From: Bacillota bacterium
GTDB lineage: Bacteria > Bacillota > Bacilli > Paenibacillales > Paenibacillaceae
Direction of reading: 5' to 3'
Length of the DNA stretch: 21,456 nt
NCBI GenBank assembly: GCA_023386495.1
Contig: JAEWJS010000048.1
Location: 1-21,456, forward strand
In this document: piece by piece, positions 15,307-21,456 of the stretch
How the letters are laid out: the number at the start of each line of letters is the position of its first letter
How positions within the stretch are numbered: position 1 is the first letter of the stretch
Made by a program: the position numbers and the translations under genes
The notes under the pieces: generated by a model
The model's database searches: none
What the model saw: only the letters and a program-made list of their open reading frames with translations
What the model was told of the DNA's origin: nothing

Positions 15307-16470
15307 ATGTTACGAGTGGCCGTTATCGGCGCGGGAGCGATCTCGGACGCCCATATCGAGGGCTATCTGCAATTCCGGGACCGCTGCCAGATCGTCGCGA
15401 TCTGCGACGTGTATGCGGACAAGGCGGAGGCCAAGGTGAAGAAGCATGGTCTCGAAGCGAGGGCCGTTCAAGATTACAAAGAGCTGCTTCACGAGGGAAT
15501 CGATTTGGTATCCGTATGCACACCGCCGTATACGCATGCAGACATCGCGGTAGATTTTCTGCTTGCAGGGAGTCATGTTATCGTCGAAAAGCCGATGGCC
15601 GCATCGCTCCAGGAGTGCGATCGGATCAACGAGGCGGCAGTGAAAAGCGGCAAGCTCGTGTCCGTCATCGCGCAGAACCGCTACCGCAATCCGATGATGA
15701 AGCTGAAGGCCGTGCTGGACACCGGACTGGCCGGGAAAGTGCTCCACGCCCAAGTGGATTCGTTCTGGTGGCGGGGGCATTGCTACTACGACTTGTGGTG
15801 GCGGGGCACTTGGGAGAAGGAAGGCGGCGGGCCGACGCTGAACCATGCGGTGCACCATATCGATGCGCTGCTGTGGATGCGCGGGCGTCCGAGCCAGGTG
15901 CAGGCGTTCATGAGCAACGTTGCGCATGACAATGCCGAGATCGAGGATCTGTCGATCGCGATGCTGCGTTATCCGGACGGCACGCTGGGGCAGATTACGA
16001 GCTCGGTCGTGCATCATGGGGAGGAGCAGCAGATTATTTTCCAAGGGGCCAATGCCCGCATCTCCGCTCCATGGGCGCTGAAGGCATCGTCGTCTAAGCC
16101 GAACGGCTTCCCGGAGACGGATACGGACTTGGAGCAGCAGATCCAGCGCTACTACGATAGCTTGACGGATCTCCCTTATGAAGGGCATACGGCACAGATC
16201 GACAACGTGCTGACCGCCATCGAGACCGGCGCGCCGCTGCTGATCGACGGGCACAGCGGACGCGCCACGCTGGAGCTGATCACGAGCATCTACAAGTCCG
16301 CGAGCACGGGCGAATGCGTGCAGCTGCCGCTGACGCCGGACGATCCGTTCTACACGCGCGAAGGGGTGCTGAAGCATGCCACGCACTTCTACGAGAAGAA
16401 CGCGCATGTCGAGAACTTCGGCGATCTGGCGATCACGACGGGCAGCAGCCTCGAGGAGAGGAAGAAGTGA
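15307..16470 (+). CDS. Gfo/Idh/MocA-family oxidoreductase
   Basis: An NAD(P)-dependent sugar or inositol dehydrogenase-type protein, 387 residues. The Rossmann motif is at the N-terminus (VAVIGAGAISDAHIEGY, G8-G10), with the acidic end of strand 2 in VAICDVYADKAEA. The family lysine is in IVEKPMA (E94-K95-P96), and the catalytic His region is GGGPTLNHAVHHIDALLWM (H183-H184, D186). The C-terminal substrate domain is complete. ATG at 15307 (GGGAGGA 6 bp upstream) gives the standard Rossmann start. An in-frame ATG at 15268, 13 codons earlier, also has a good AAGGAG at 7 bp, so both starts may be used. The substrate cannot be deduced. The divergent LacI-fold sensor and the AraC gene point to carbohydrate metabolism. 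Confidence 0.92.
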   Translation: MLRVAVIGAGAISDAHIEGYLQFRDRCQIVAICDVYADKAEAKVKKHGLEARAVQDYKELLHEGIDLVSVCTPPYTHADIAVDFLLAGSHVIVEKPMAASLQECDRINEAAVKSGKLVSVIAQNRYRNPMMKLKAVLDTGLAGKVLHAQVDSFWWRGHCYYDLWWRGTWEKEGGGPTLNHAVHHIDALLWMRGRPSQVQAFMSNVAHDNAEIEDLSIAMLRYPDGTLGQITSSVVHHGEEQQIIFQGANARISAPWALKASSSKPNGFPETDTDLEQQIQRYYDSLTDLPYEGHTAQIDNVLTAIETGAPLLIDGHSGRATLELITSIYKSASTGECVQLPLTPDDPFYTREGVLKHATHFYEKNAHVENFGDLAITTGSSLEERKK

Positions 16471-16861
16471 GCGCGGCATCCATCTTGTGGCCTGCGCGGC
16501 GATTCCATCGGACCGCTGCGCATTGGGGCTCCGCGCGATGTCGCATGGGAAGGATTATTTTTCCGATAAGGCTGATGCTGGTGCTGATGCTAGTGCGGGT
16601 GTTAGCGAAGCATTCTCCCTAATAAGGTATCTTCATGCGCTAAATATGCCAATACTCGCCGATTTTACCGGATAGTGTATCAGATGCGCTAAATAGCGAA
16701 CGGTCGTTCCTTAAATAGCGAATATACGAGCTGCAGCCGGGGTTGGGGCGGTAGCGACTCACGAATTAGCGCACCTGCCTACCTTATTAGCGCAATTGTT
16801 TCGCTGTTGCGTCAGACGTCGCACACCGGATTGCAGGCTGCTCGAATCGTCTCGAATACAT
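16471..16861. other. Intergenic spacer with GCGCTAA/TTAGCGC repeat words
   Basis: No gene is visible in this stretch between the convergent oxidoreductase and AraC genes. From about 16619 it carries a cluster of related short words: GCGCTAAAT at 16637 and 16686, TTAAATAGCGA at 16711, and TTAGCGC at 16766 and 16787. It is bounded by a perfect 11-bp inverted repeat (CTAATAAGGTA at 16619-16629 and TACCTTATTAG at 16780-16790). The bases from 16471 to 16618 show nothing recognisable. Confidence 0.5.
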
Positions 16862-16894
16862 AGGACCGTCAGGGAGATGCCCCTTGACGGTCCT
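16862..16894. terminator. Hairpin between convergent genes, candidate AraC-gene terminator
   Basis: A perfect 10-bp stem (AGGACCGTCA / TGACGGTCCT) has additional GGG/CCC pairs towards the loop. It lies 18 bp beyond the 3' end of the AraC-type gene. Neither side has a long T-run (TTTGCA on plus, ATGTATT on minus), so termination efficiency is uncertain. Confidence 0.55.
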
Positions 16895-16911
16895 TTGCAC
16901 ATGCTGCGATG

Positions 16912-17784
16912 CTACCTGCTCCATCGCTTGCGATATTGGTGCGGCGTCGTGCCCATGCGCGATTTGAAAAACTTGCAAAAATACGAGCAGTTCGTCAAGC
17001 CGATCTGCTCGGCGACCATCGCGATCGGCTTGTCTGTCGTGGTGAGCAGCATGATGGCCTGGTGCATCCTGCGCGTCGCGATATATTCGGTGATGCTGAT
17101 GCCGACCGCGTCCTTGAACAGGTGGGACAGATGGTAGGTCGTCAGATGCAGATCGCGCGCCATATCCTCGAGGTAGAAGGGCTGCGTATAATGATGCTCG
17201 ATCCAGCCGAGGATGTGTTCGACTTGGTGGTTTTTGCGCGTGCGCATCGGCAGGGCCTGCTCTTGCTGCTGCAGCCATAATGGCTTCAGACTGCGAAACA
17301 GGGAGACGAGGAACAGCGAAATCTCCTCGAATTGATCGGCCTCCGAGCGCGTGTCGAGCTTGCGCTGCAGGCTGCGGAATATCGCGTCCGGCTCGTCGCG
17401 GTCTTCGACGCCATAGATGCAAGGGGAAGCGAGGCTGCCCGCGTTCAAGTGCCGGAAGAAGGCGTGAAGAGCAGGCCACTGCTCGAAGTGCGACTCGAAC
17501 ATGGTCGGCTCGAAGATCGCGATCGACCGTTCGAAGGACGCGTGCTCGGCATAGTCGATCTGGACATGGTGAAGCTGATACGGCTGAAAAATGCAGAGCA
17601 TTCCCGGACGTATGGCGTAGCTGACATTGTTCACGATCATCGTCCCGCTGCCCTGGTGGATGAGCAGGATCTCGGTGCCGCGATGGGAATGGAACGTCTC
17701 CCGGAATTGGCCGTCGGTGCTGATGCGCCGGTAAGCATAATACAGCGGCCCTTCGCTTAAATCGGTATTCACGATATAAGACAC
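16912..17784 (-). CDS. AraC-family transcriptional regulator with N-terminal cupin
   Basis: The 290-residue product has an N-terminal cupin-like ligand domain (about 25-110: FHSHRGTEILLIHQGSGTMIVN, RPGMLCIFQPYQLHHV) and a C-terminal AraC DNA-binding domain with two helix-turn-helix units (YLEDMARDLHLTTYHLSHLFKDAVGISITEYI and PIAMVAEQIGLTNCSYFCKFFKSRMGTTPHQYR). This type usually activates sugar-use genes in response to a bound ligand. The start is taken as GTG at 17784, because AGGAG lies 8 bp upstream and the longer frame to 17838 would enter the promoter. Its targets may include the convergent oxidoreductase, but no binding site can be named. It is divergent from the mhqR-like gene. Confidence 0.9.
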   Translation of the reverse strand: MSYIVNTDLSEGPLYYAYRRISTDGQFRETFHSHRGTEILLIHQGSGTMIVNNVSYAIRPGMLCIFQPYQLHHVQIDYAEHASFERSIAIFEPTMFESHFEQWPALHAFFRHLNAGSLASPCIYGVEDRDEPDAIFRSLQRKLDTRSEADQFEEISLFLVSLFRSLKPLWLQQQEQALPMRTRKNHQVEHILGWIEHHYTQPFYLEDMARDLHLTTYHLSHLFKDAVGISITEYIATRRMHQAIMLLTTTDKPIAMVAEQIGLTNCSYFCKFFKSRMGTTPHQYRKRWSR

Positions 17785-17836
17785 GGCATCCACTCCTATG
17801 CGAGCACGTTGTCGGGCGTTATGGTAACTTACTTTC

Positions 17837-17865
17837 AATATAGCGAAACGCCCCTGCGACTACAA
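17837..17865 (-). promoter_or_regulatory. Sigma-A-type promoter of the AraC-type gene
   Basis: On the minus strand, TTGTAG (17865-17860), a 17-bp spacer and TATATT (17842-17837) lie about 50 bp upstream of the GTG start. Both elements are near consensus at ideal spacing. This supports the downstream start choice. Confidence 0.65.
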
Positions 17866-17888
17866 GCAATGAAAGTTCAGCGAGCGCG

Positions 17889-17897
17889 TGGTATAGT
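17889..17897 (+). promoter_or_regulatory. Extended -10 promoter of the mhqR-like gene
   Basis: TGGTATAGT at 17889-17897 is an extended -10 of the TGnTATAnT type, 36 bp before the MarR start. No recognisable -35 accompanies it. The ribosome site is CAGGAG, about 10 bp before the ATG. Confidence 0.45.
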
Positions 17898-17933
17898 GGA
17901 AGGAATGACATCGAGCGACAGGAGCGTGAACCG

Positions 17934-18383
17934 ATGCGGTACGACGAACAAGGGACGCCTGACGGCGGGGTGCTGTCCTTGAAGCTCTTCGTAGTCCTCT
18001 CCAAGGCCTACAAGACGATCATGGATCGGGCGACCAAGGATATGAAGCGGCACGGCTTGTCGCCGTCGGAATTTATGATTCTCGAGGTGATCTACGCCAA
18101 GCGGCGAATTCCGCTGCAGCAGATCGGCGAGAAAATTCTGATTACGAGCGGCAGCATTACGTATAATATAGACAAGCTGGAGGAGAAGGGGCTGCTGAAG
18201 CGCGTCCCGAGCGCGGAGGATCGCAGAATCATCTACGCGGAAATAACCGAACAGGGCGACGATTGGTTCGGGCGGATTTTTCCGCAGCATGCGGATGTTA
18301 TCCATGAATTGCTGGGCACGCTAAGCGAGGAAGAGAAGCAGACGGCGATCGAATTGTTGAAGAAGCTCGGCAAAGGCGTGTAA
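17934..18383 (+). CDS. mhqR: MarR-family repressor, MhqR-like
   Basis: The 149-residue protein has a MarR dimer/winged-helix layout. The recognition region is LQQIGEKILITSGSITYNIDKLEEKGLLKRV, and the wing is EDRRIIYAEITEQG. It resembles Bacillus MhqR (YkvE), the repressor of quinone-inducible mhqNOP and mhqED genes. The neighbours strengthen this: an MhqO-like dioxygenase, MhqD and a flavin reductase follow. The protein contains no cysteine, so it must sense by binding a ligand rather than by thiol oxidation. The gene has its own promoter and a hairpin after its stop. The symbol is by similarity and context. Confidence 0.82.
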   Translation: MRYDEQGTPDGGVLSLKLFVVLSKAYKTIMDRATKDMKRHGLSPSEFMILEVIYAKRRIPLQQIGEKILITSGSITYNIDKLEEKGLLKRVPSAEDRRIIYAEITEQGDDWFGRIFPQHADVIHELLGTLSEEEKQTAIELLKKLGKGV

Positions 18384-18385
18384 GG

Positions 18386-18426
18386 GCGGAGGCGAGCAGA
18401 TGCGATCCGCGATCTGCTTCTTCCGC
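18386..18426 (+). terminator. Hairpin after the MarR gene, possible terminator
   Basis: Nested stems GCGGA / TCCGC (outer) and AGCAGAT / ATCTGCT (inner) begin just after the MarR stop. The inner stem is followed by TTCTTCC rather than a pure T-run. It would separate the regulator from the dioxygenase operon, which has its own promoter. Confidence 0.45.
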
Positions 18427-18463
18427 GTTGCGCGAGCCTTCTGCGGTAAGTGGTATTGGGGGA

Positions 18464-18492
18464 TTGACGAAATGCTTCGAATCATATATCTT
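18464..18492 (+). promoter_or_regulatory. Promoter of the dioxygenase operon
   Basis: TTGACG (18464-18469), a 17-bp spacer and TATCTT (18487-18492) form a sigma-A-type promoter. The -10 lies inside the palindrome at 18486-18505, so a protein bound there would block RNA polymerase. Confidence 0.6.
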
Positions 18493-18505
18493 TAATTTAA
18501 GATAT
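18486..18505. promoter_or_regulatory. MhqR-box-like palindrome
   Basis: A 20-bp dyad, ATATCTT-N6-AAGATAT, with 9 of 10 symmetric pairs matching. It resembles the TATCTC/GAGATA inverted repeats known as MhqR operators in Bacillus. A further half-site TGAGATA lies at 18513-18519. It covers the -10 of the promoter of the dioxygenase operon. Confidence 0.7.
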
Positions 18506-18535
18506 TTTAATTTGAGATAAAGGGGCGTGGCTACA

Positions 18536-19486
18536 ATGTCGATCATAACATCGGGCATTCATCATATCACCGCATTCGCAAGGAATCCGCAGGAGAACGT
18601 TGACTTCTACGCCGGAATTTTAGGACTGCGGCTCGTAAAGCGGACGATTAACTTCGACGCGCCGGAGGTGTACCATCTGTACTTCGGCGATCACGCCGGC
18701 AGCCCAGGCACGATCATCACGTTCTTCCCATGGCCGGACTCCAGGAAAGGGCGGATCGGCGGCGGTCAAGTCGGAATCACGACTTACGCGGTTCCGATCG
18801 GCGCGCTCGCGTATTGGGAGGATCGACTCAAGCGGTTCGGTGTCTCGGTCATGACGGGCAGCCGTTTCGGCGAGCGCTATCTGCAGTTCTCGGATAACGA
18901 GGGCTTGCGTCTGGAGATCGTGGAGCGGGAGGAGGGTCCGAACAGCGAGTGGCGTTTCGGCGGCATTCCGGCGGACAAGGCGATTAAGGGCTTCGGCGGC
19001 GCGGTTCTCTACAGCGTGCGTGCGGCGAGGACGATGGATGCGCTCGAGCATATTCTCGGGTTGCAGAAGGTCGGCGAGGATGCGGGGTATGCGCGCTTCC
19101 AAGCTGAGGGGGACATCGGCAACCTAATCGACGTGCGTATCGCGGACATGGAGTGGGGCGCAGGCGGGGCAGGCACGGTTCACCATATTGCTTGGCGTGC
19201 GAAAGACTATGAAGAGCATGCGTCGTGGCAGCGGAAGGTGGCGGCTTCCGGCTATCAACCGACGGAGATCATCGACCGGCAGTATTTCAATGCGATCTAC
19301 TTCCGCGAGGCCGGCGGTATCTTGTTCGAGATCGCGACGGATCCGCCGGGGTTCGCGCGCGACGAGGCCGCGGAGGTCATGGGCGAGCGGCTGATGCTCC
19401 CGTCTTGGTTCGAGCCGCGCAGGGCGGAGATTGAGGCGGATCTGTATCCGATCGAGGTTCGCGAGCTGGAGGAGGGAAAGGTATGA
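18536..19486 (+). CDS. mhqO: Ring-cleaving dioxygenase of the glyoxalase/VOC fold (MhqO/MhqE-like)
   Basis: This protein is related to the Bacillus MhqO/MhqE/MhqA extradiol-type dioxygenases, which are induced by catechol and hydroquinones. The 316-residue length matches the family. Two VOC modules are visible (about 5-140 and 155-280). Candidate metal ligands are H9/H10 in GIHHITAF, H216/H217 in TVHHIAWRA and E265 in GGILFEIATDPPGF, a 2-His-1-Glu set. The ATG at 18536 has AGGGG 10 bp upstream; the in-frame GTG at 18527 lacks spacing. It heads an operon, with the MhqR-like box over its promoter, and overlaps the next gene by 4 bp (ATGA). MhqE is an equally likely ortholog name. Substrate is inferred. 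Confidence 0.85.
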   Translation: MSIITSGIHHITAFARNPQENVDFYAGILGLRLVKRTINFDAPEVYHLYFGDHAGSPGTIITFFPWPDSRKGRIGGGQVGITTYAVPIGALAYWEDRLKRFGVSVMTGSRFGERYLQFSDNEGLRLEIVEREEGPNSEWRFGGIPADKAIKGFGGAVLYSVRAARTMDALEHILGLQKVGEDAGYARFQAEGDIGNLIDVRIADMEWGAGGAGTVHHIAWRAKDYEEHASWQRKVAASGYQPTEIIDRQYFNAIYFREAGGILFEIATDPPGFARDEAAEVMGERLMLPSWFEPRRAEIEADLYPIEVRELEEGKV

Positions 19487-20100
19487 TACACTTATTCGAA
19501 AAAGGTACCGATGGTGCGGCGCCGACGCTCGTAATGTTCCATGGCACGGGCGGGACAGAGCGGGATCTGATCGGGTTAGCGCGGCGGATTTCTCCCGGCT
19601 CGTCCGTGCTGAGTCTGCGGGGCAATGTGCTGGAGAACGGGATGCCGAGGTTTTTCCGCCGCTTGGCGGAGGGGGTGTTCGATCTCGAGGATCTAGCGTT
19701 CCGCACGAAGGAAGTCTACGACTTTCTGCAGCAGGCTGCGGACGAATACGGCCTGGATCGCGAGCGCTTCGTAGCGGTCGGCTATTCCAACGGCGCGAAC
19801 ATTGCCGGCAGTCTGTTGTTCCATTATCGGCATGCGTTCCGAGGGGCGATTCTCCATCACCCGATGGTGCCGATCCGAGGATTGGAGCTGCCGGACATGT
19901 CCGGCATTCCGGTGTTCATCGGAGCGGGCAGCAACGATCCGATCTGCGCGCCTAGCGAGACGGAAGAGCTGGAGAAGCTGCTCTCAGGAGCAGGGGCGGA
20001 GGTGCAGGTGCATTGGGAGACGCACGGGCACCAGTTGACGCAGACGGAAGCGGATGCAGCATCGGCGTGGTATCGGGAGATTTTCGCGGCAGGGAGGTAA
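19483..20100 (+). CDS. mhqD: MhqD-like alpha/beta hydrolase (carboxylesterase/phospholipase family)
   Basis: A 205-residue serine hydrolase. It shows VMFHGTGGTERDLIGLA near the start and ENGMPRFFRRLAEGVFDLEDL, a stretch I recognise as very close to Bacillus MhqD. The nucleophile is S102 in VGYSNGANIAGSLLF. The likely triad partners are D152 (IGAGSNDPIC) and H183 (THGHQLTQ). GGAGGG lies upstream, and the ATG overlaps the dioxygenase stop. In Bacillus, mhqD and mhqE lie together in the quinone-induced mhqED operon, so this pairing supports a role in processing quinone-derived products. The exact reaction is not known. Confidence 0.92.
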   Translation: MIHLFEKGTDGAAPTLVMFHGTGGTERDLIGLARRISPGSSVLSLRGNVLENGMPRFFRRLAEGVFDLEDLAFRTKEVYDFLQQAADEYGLDRERFVAVGYSNGANIAGSLLFHYRHAFRGAILHHPMVPIRGLELPDMSGIPVFIGAGSNDPICAPSETEELEKLLSGAGAEVQVHWETHGHQLTQTEADAASAWYREIFAAGR

Positions 20101-20104
20101 CGGG

Positions 20105-20716
20105 ATGATCGTCATCGATCCGGCATTGCAGCAGGATAGGGATAACTATAAGCTGCTCATCGGCAGCGTTGTGCCTCGGCCGATCGCCTTCGTCACGACG
20201 TTGTCGGATGAGGGCGTGTTGAACGGCGCGCCGTTCAGCTACTTCTCGATTGTATCCAGCAGCCCGCCTCGTTTGTCGATATCGGTGCAGCGCAAGGACG
20301 GGCAGATGAAGGACACGGCGCGCAACAGCATCGGCGCCGGCGAATTGGTGGTCCACATCGTAGACGAATCGAATGTGGAGGCCGTGAACGAGACGGCCGC
20401 TTCCGTGCCGGCCGACGTGAGCGAGGTCGCGCTGGCGGGCTTGACGCCGGCGGCGAGCGAGGCGGTGAAGGTGCCGGGCGTCGCGGAAGCGAAGGTGCGC
20501 ATGGAGTGCGTGCTCGAGCGCGCGATTGCGCTAGAGGGCGCGGACGGCGGGATCGCCTGCGATCTGCTGATCGCGCGCGTCGTTCGCTTCCACGTCGCGG
20601 AGGAGCTGCTGCAGGACGGGCGCATCGATGCGTCCCGGCTTGCCCCGGTGAGCCGGATGGCCGGCAACGATTACGCGAAGCTGGGCAGCACGTTCACGCT
20701 GGAACGGCCGGAGTAG
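20105..20716 (+). CDS. Flavin reductase-like FMN-binding protein (YwrF-like)
   Basis: The 203-residue product belongs to the flavin reductase-like split-barrel family (FMN-binding; YwrF-like). It shows NYKLLIGSVVPRPIAFVTTLSDEGVLNGAPFSYFSIVSSSPPRLSISV, the typical N-terminal FMN-binding part, and ends with LAPVSRMAGNDYAKLG, also typical. It may supply reduced flavin or reduce quinones. The ATG is preceded by AGGGAGG with 7 bp spacing, and the gene starts 4 bp after the mhqD stop. It is probably the third gene of the dioxygenase operon. No terminator is visible after it before the 51-bp repeat array. The substrate is unknown. Confidence 0.88.
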   Translation: MIVIDPALQQDRDNYKLLIGSVVPRPIAFVTTLSDEGVLNGAPFSYFSIVSSSPPRLSISVQRKDGQMKDTARNSIGAGELVVHIVDESNVEAVNETAASVPADVSEVALAGLTPAASEAVKVPGVAEAKVRMECVLERAIALEGADGGIACDLLIARVVRFHVAEELLQDGRIDASRLAPVSRMAGNDYAKLGSTFTLERPE

Positions 20717-20751
20717 CGCGAACGGGGCCGTCGCTGGGGGCCGTTGAGGGC

Positions 20752-21312
20752 GAACTAAAGCGGAAAACCGCCCTCGTTCGGCGGAATGGGGCCGTCGAGG
20801 TCGAACGAAAGCGAAAAACCGCCCTCGTTCGCCGGAATGGGGTCGGCGAGGCCGAACGAAAGCGAAAAACCGCCCTCGTTCGGCGGATTGGAGTCGGCGA
20901 TGCCGAACGAAAGCGAAAAACCGCCCTCGTTCGGCGGATCGGGGCTCTCGAGGCCGAACGAAAGCGGAAAACCGCACTCGTTCATTGGAGTTGGCCCGCC
21001 GAGGCCGAACGAAAGCGAAAAACCGCCCTCGTTCGCCGGAATGGGGCCGCCGAGGACGAACGAATGCGAAAAACCGCCCTCGTTCGCTGGATCGTGGCTC
21101 TCGAGGCCGAACGAAAGCGAAAAACCGCCTTCGTTCGGCGGATCGGGGCTCTCGAGGCCGAACGAATGCGAAAAACCACACTCGTTCACTGGAGTTGGCC
21201 CGCCGAGGCCGAACGAAAGCGAAAAACCGCACTCGTTCGCCGGAATGGGCCGTCGGGTGCTGAACGAATGCGAAAAATCGCACTCGTTCGCCGGAATGGA
21301 GCCGTCGAGTGT
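20752..21312. repeat. Array of eleven 51-bp tandem units with hairpin cores
   Basis: Units begin with GAAC at 20752, 20803, 20854, 20905, 20956, 21007, 21058, 21109, 21160, 21211 and 21262, so the period is exactly 51 bp with no insertion or deletion. Bases 1-28 of each unit are nearly constant and form a dyad: GAACGA, a 16-base loop (AAGCGAAAAACCGCCC) and TCGTTC. In several units the arms extend to GCCGAACGA / TCGTTCGGC. Bases 29-51 vary but stay related between units. Because 51 is three times 17, all three forward frames and two reverse frames stay open across most of it, giving 17-residue peptide repeats. None of these frames has a ribosome site. Confidence 0.95.
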
Positions 21313-21326
21313 GCCACGTGGGAATT

Positions 21327-21357
21327 TGTATAGCAAAAACCAGCTAATGTTTGTCAA
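21327..21357 (-). promoter_or_regulatory. Near-consensus promoter reading into the 51-bp array
   Basis: On the minus strand, a perfect TTGACA (21357-21352), a 19-bp spacer and TATACA (21332-21327) preceded by TGC form a strong-looking extended -10 promoter. The spacer is 2 bp longer than ideal. Transcription would start near 21320 and run through all eleven units, antisense towards the flavin reductase. Confidence 0.5.
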
Positions 21358-21388
21358 GATCTTGTGCGTGGATTGCGACTGAGATATT

Positions 21389-21397
21389 TGCTATACT
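21389..21397 (+). promoter_or_regulatory. Extended -10 promoter pointing out of the window
   Basis: TGCTATACT at 21389-21397 is an extended -10 with no good -35. Its core TTTGCTATAC (21387-21396) is the exact inverse of GTATAGCAAA at 21328-21337, so the two -10 regions form a 10-bp inverted repeat about 50 bp apart. No gene start is visible before the window ends. Confidence 0.35.
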
Positions 21398-21414
21398 GTG
21401 TTTGGGCAACACAA

Positions 21415-21442
21415 AGAAGCCTCCGTTGGCGCGGATGCTTCT
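21415..21442 (-). terminator. Possible terminator of a gene beyond the window
   Basis: The stem AGAAGC plus CCG / CGG plus GCTTCT has an internal two-base mismatch. On the minus strand it is followed by TTGTGTTG, a fair T-rich tail. It would end a minus-strand gene lying to the right of the window. Confidence 0.4.
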
Positions 21443-21456
21443 GGATAAATATGGCA

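Noticed and set aside
15310..16479. 389-codon minus-strand frame opposite the Gfo/Idh gene
   Set aside because: It is a shadow of a gene with clear Rossmann and catalytic motifs on the plus strand.
18298..18558. 86-codon minus-strand frame across the MarR-dioxygenase gap
   Set aside because: It covers the promoter, the operator palindrome and a hairpin, has no ribosome site, and has no recognisable domain.
20752..21312. CRISPR array (28-nt repeat with dyad symmetry, 23-nt spacers, regular period)
   Set aside because: The 23-nt blocks are related to each other and some are near copies, unlike true spacers, the repeat itself drifts, and no cas gene is nearby.
20506..21333. Basic repeat protein of up to 275 residues on the plus strand
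   Set aside because: The frame begins inside the flavin reductase gene, has no ribosome site, and other frames are equally open because the period is a multiple of three.
20755..21357. 200-residue minus-strand protein with NEGGFSLSFGL repeats
   Set aside because: Its only early start is the TTG within the TTGACA promoter element, upstream of the likely transcript start, and no ribosome site is present.

Overview
The window reads as chromosome of a GC-rich, spore-forming Bacillota, most likely Paenibacillaceae (Paenibacillus/Cohnella-like). Reasons: a small acid-soluble spore protein gene (sspI) with a forespore sigma-G-type promoter, strong AGGAGG-type ribosome sites, TTG and GTG starts, a purM-N-H-D gene order, and an MhqR/MhqO/MhqD quinone-response cluster of the Bacillus type. 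The taxonomic call is inference.

Region 1 (1-5614, plus strand) is the 3' part of a de novo purine operon: purM (5' end outside the window), purN, a short purH that holds only the AICAR-transformylase domain, a separate archaeal-type (PurO-like) IMP cyclohydrolase, and purD, closed by a clear terminator. The usual bifunctional PurH is thus split into two unrelated-fold proteins, and the two genes are separated by 788 bp of non-coding DNA with a duplicated hairpin-rich element.

Region 2 (5627-6000, minus) holds sspI and a possible 39-residue one-pass membrane peptide behind it. Region 3 (6113-11618, plus) looks like one transcription unit of five tightly spaced genes: ktrA (potassium gating subunit), a TrmH/SpoU rRNA methylase (ysgA-like), a GH120 beta-xylosidase-like beta-helix enzyme, a YajO-like aldo/keto reductase and an SPL-family radical SAM protein, ending at a strong hairpin terminator.

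Region 4 (11643-17865) looks like carbohydrate sensing and metabolism: a 1126-residue LacI-type-sensor/PAS/PAS/GGDEF/EAL protein (minus), a divergent Gfo/Idh/MocA oxidoreductase (plus), a repeat-rich spacer, and an AraC-type regulator (minus). Region 5 (17889-20716, plus) is a catechol/quinone detoxification cluster: a cysteine-free MarR regulator (MhqR-like), a glyoxalase-fold ring-cleaving dioxygenase (MhqO-like), an MhqD-like alpha/beta hydrolase and a YwrF-like flavin reductase. A 20-bp palindrome overlaps the dioxygenase promoter.

Region 6 (20752-21456) holds the most unusual structure: eleven tandem units of exactly 51 bp, each a conserved 28-nt inverted-repeat block plus a 23-nt variable block, with a near-consensus minus-strand promoter pointing into the array. 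No gene can be assigned to it. All names rest on reading motifs by eye; no database search was run.
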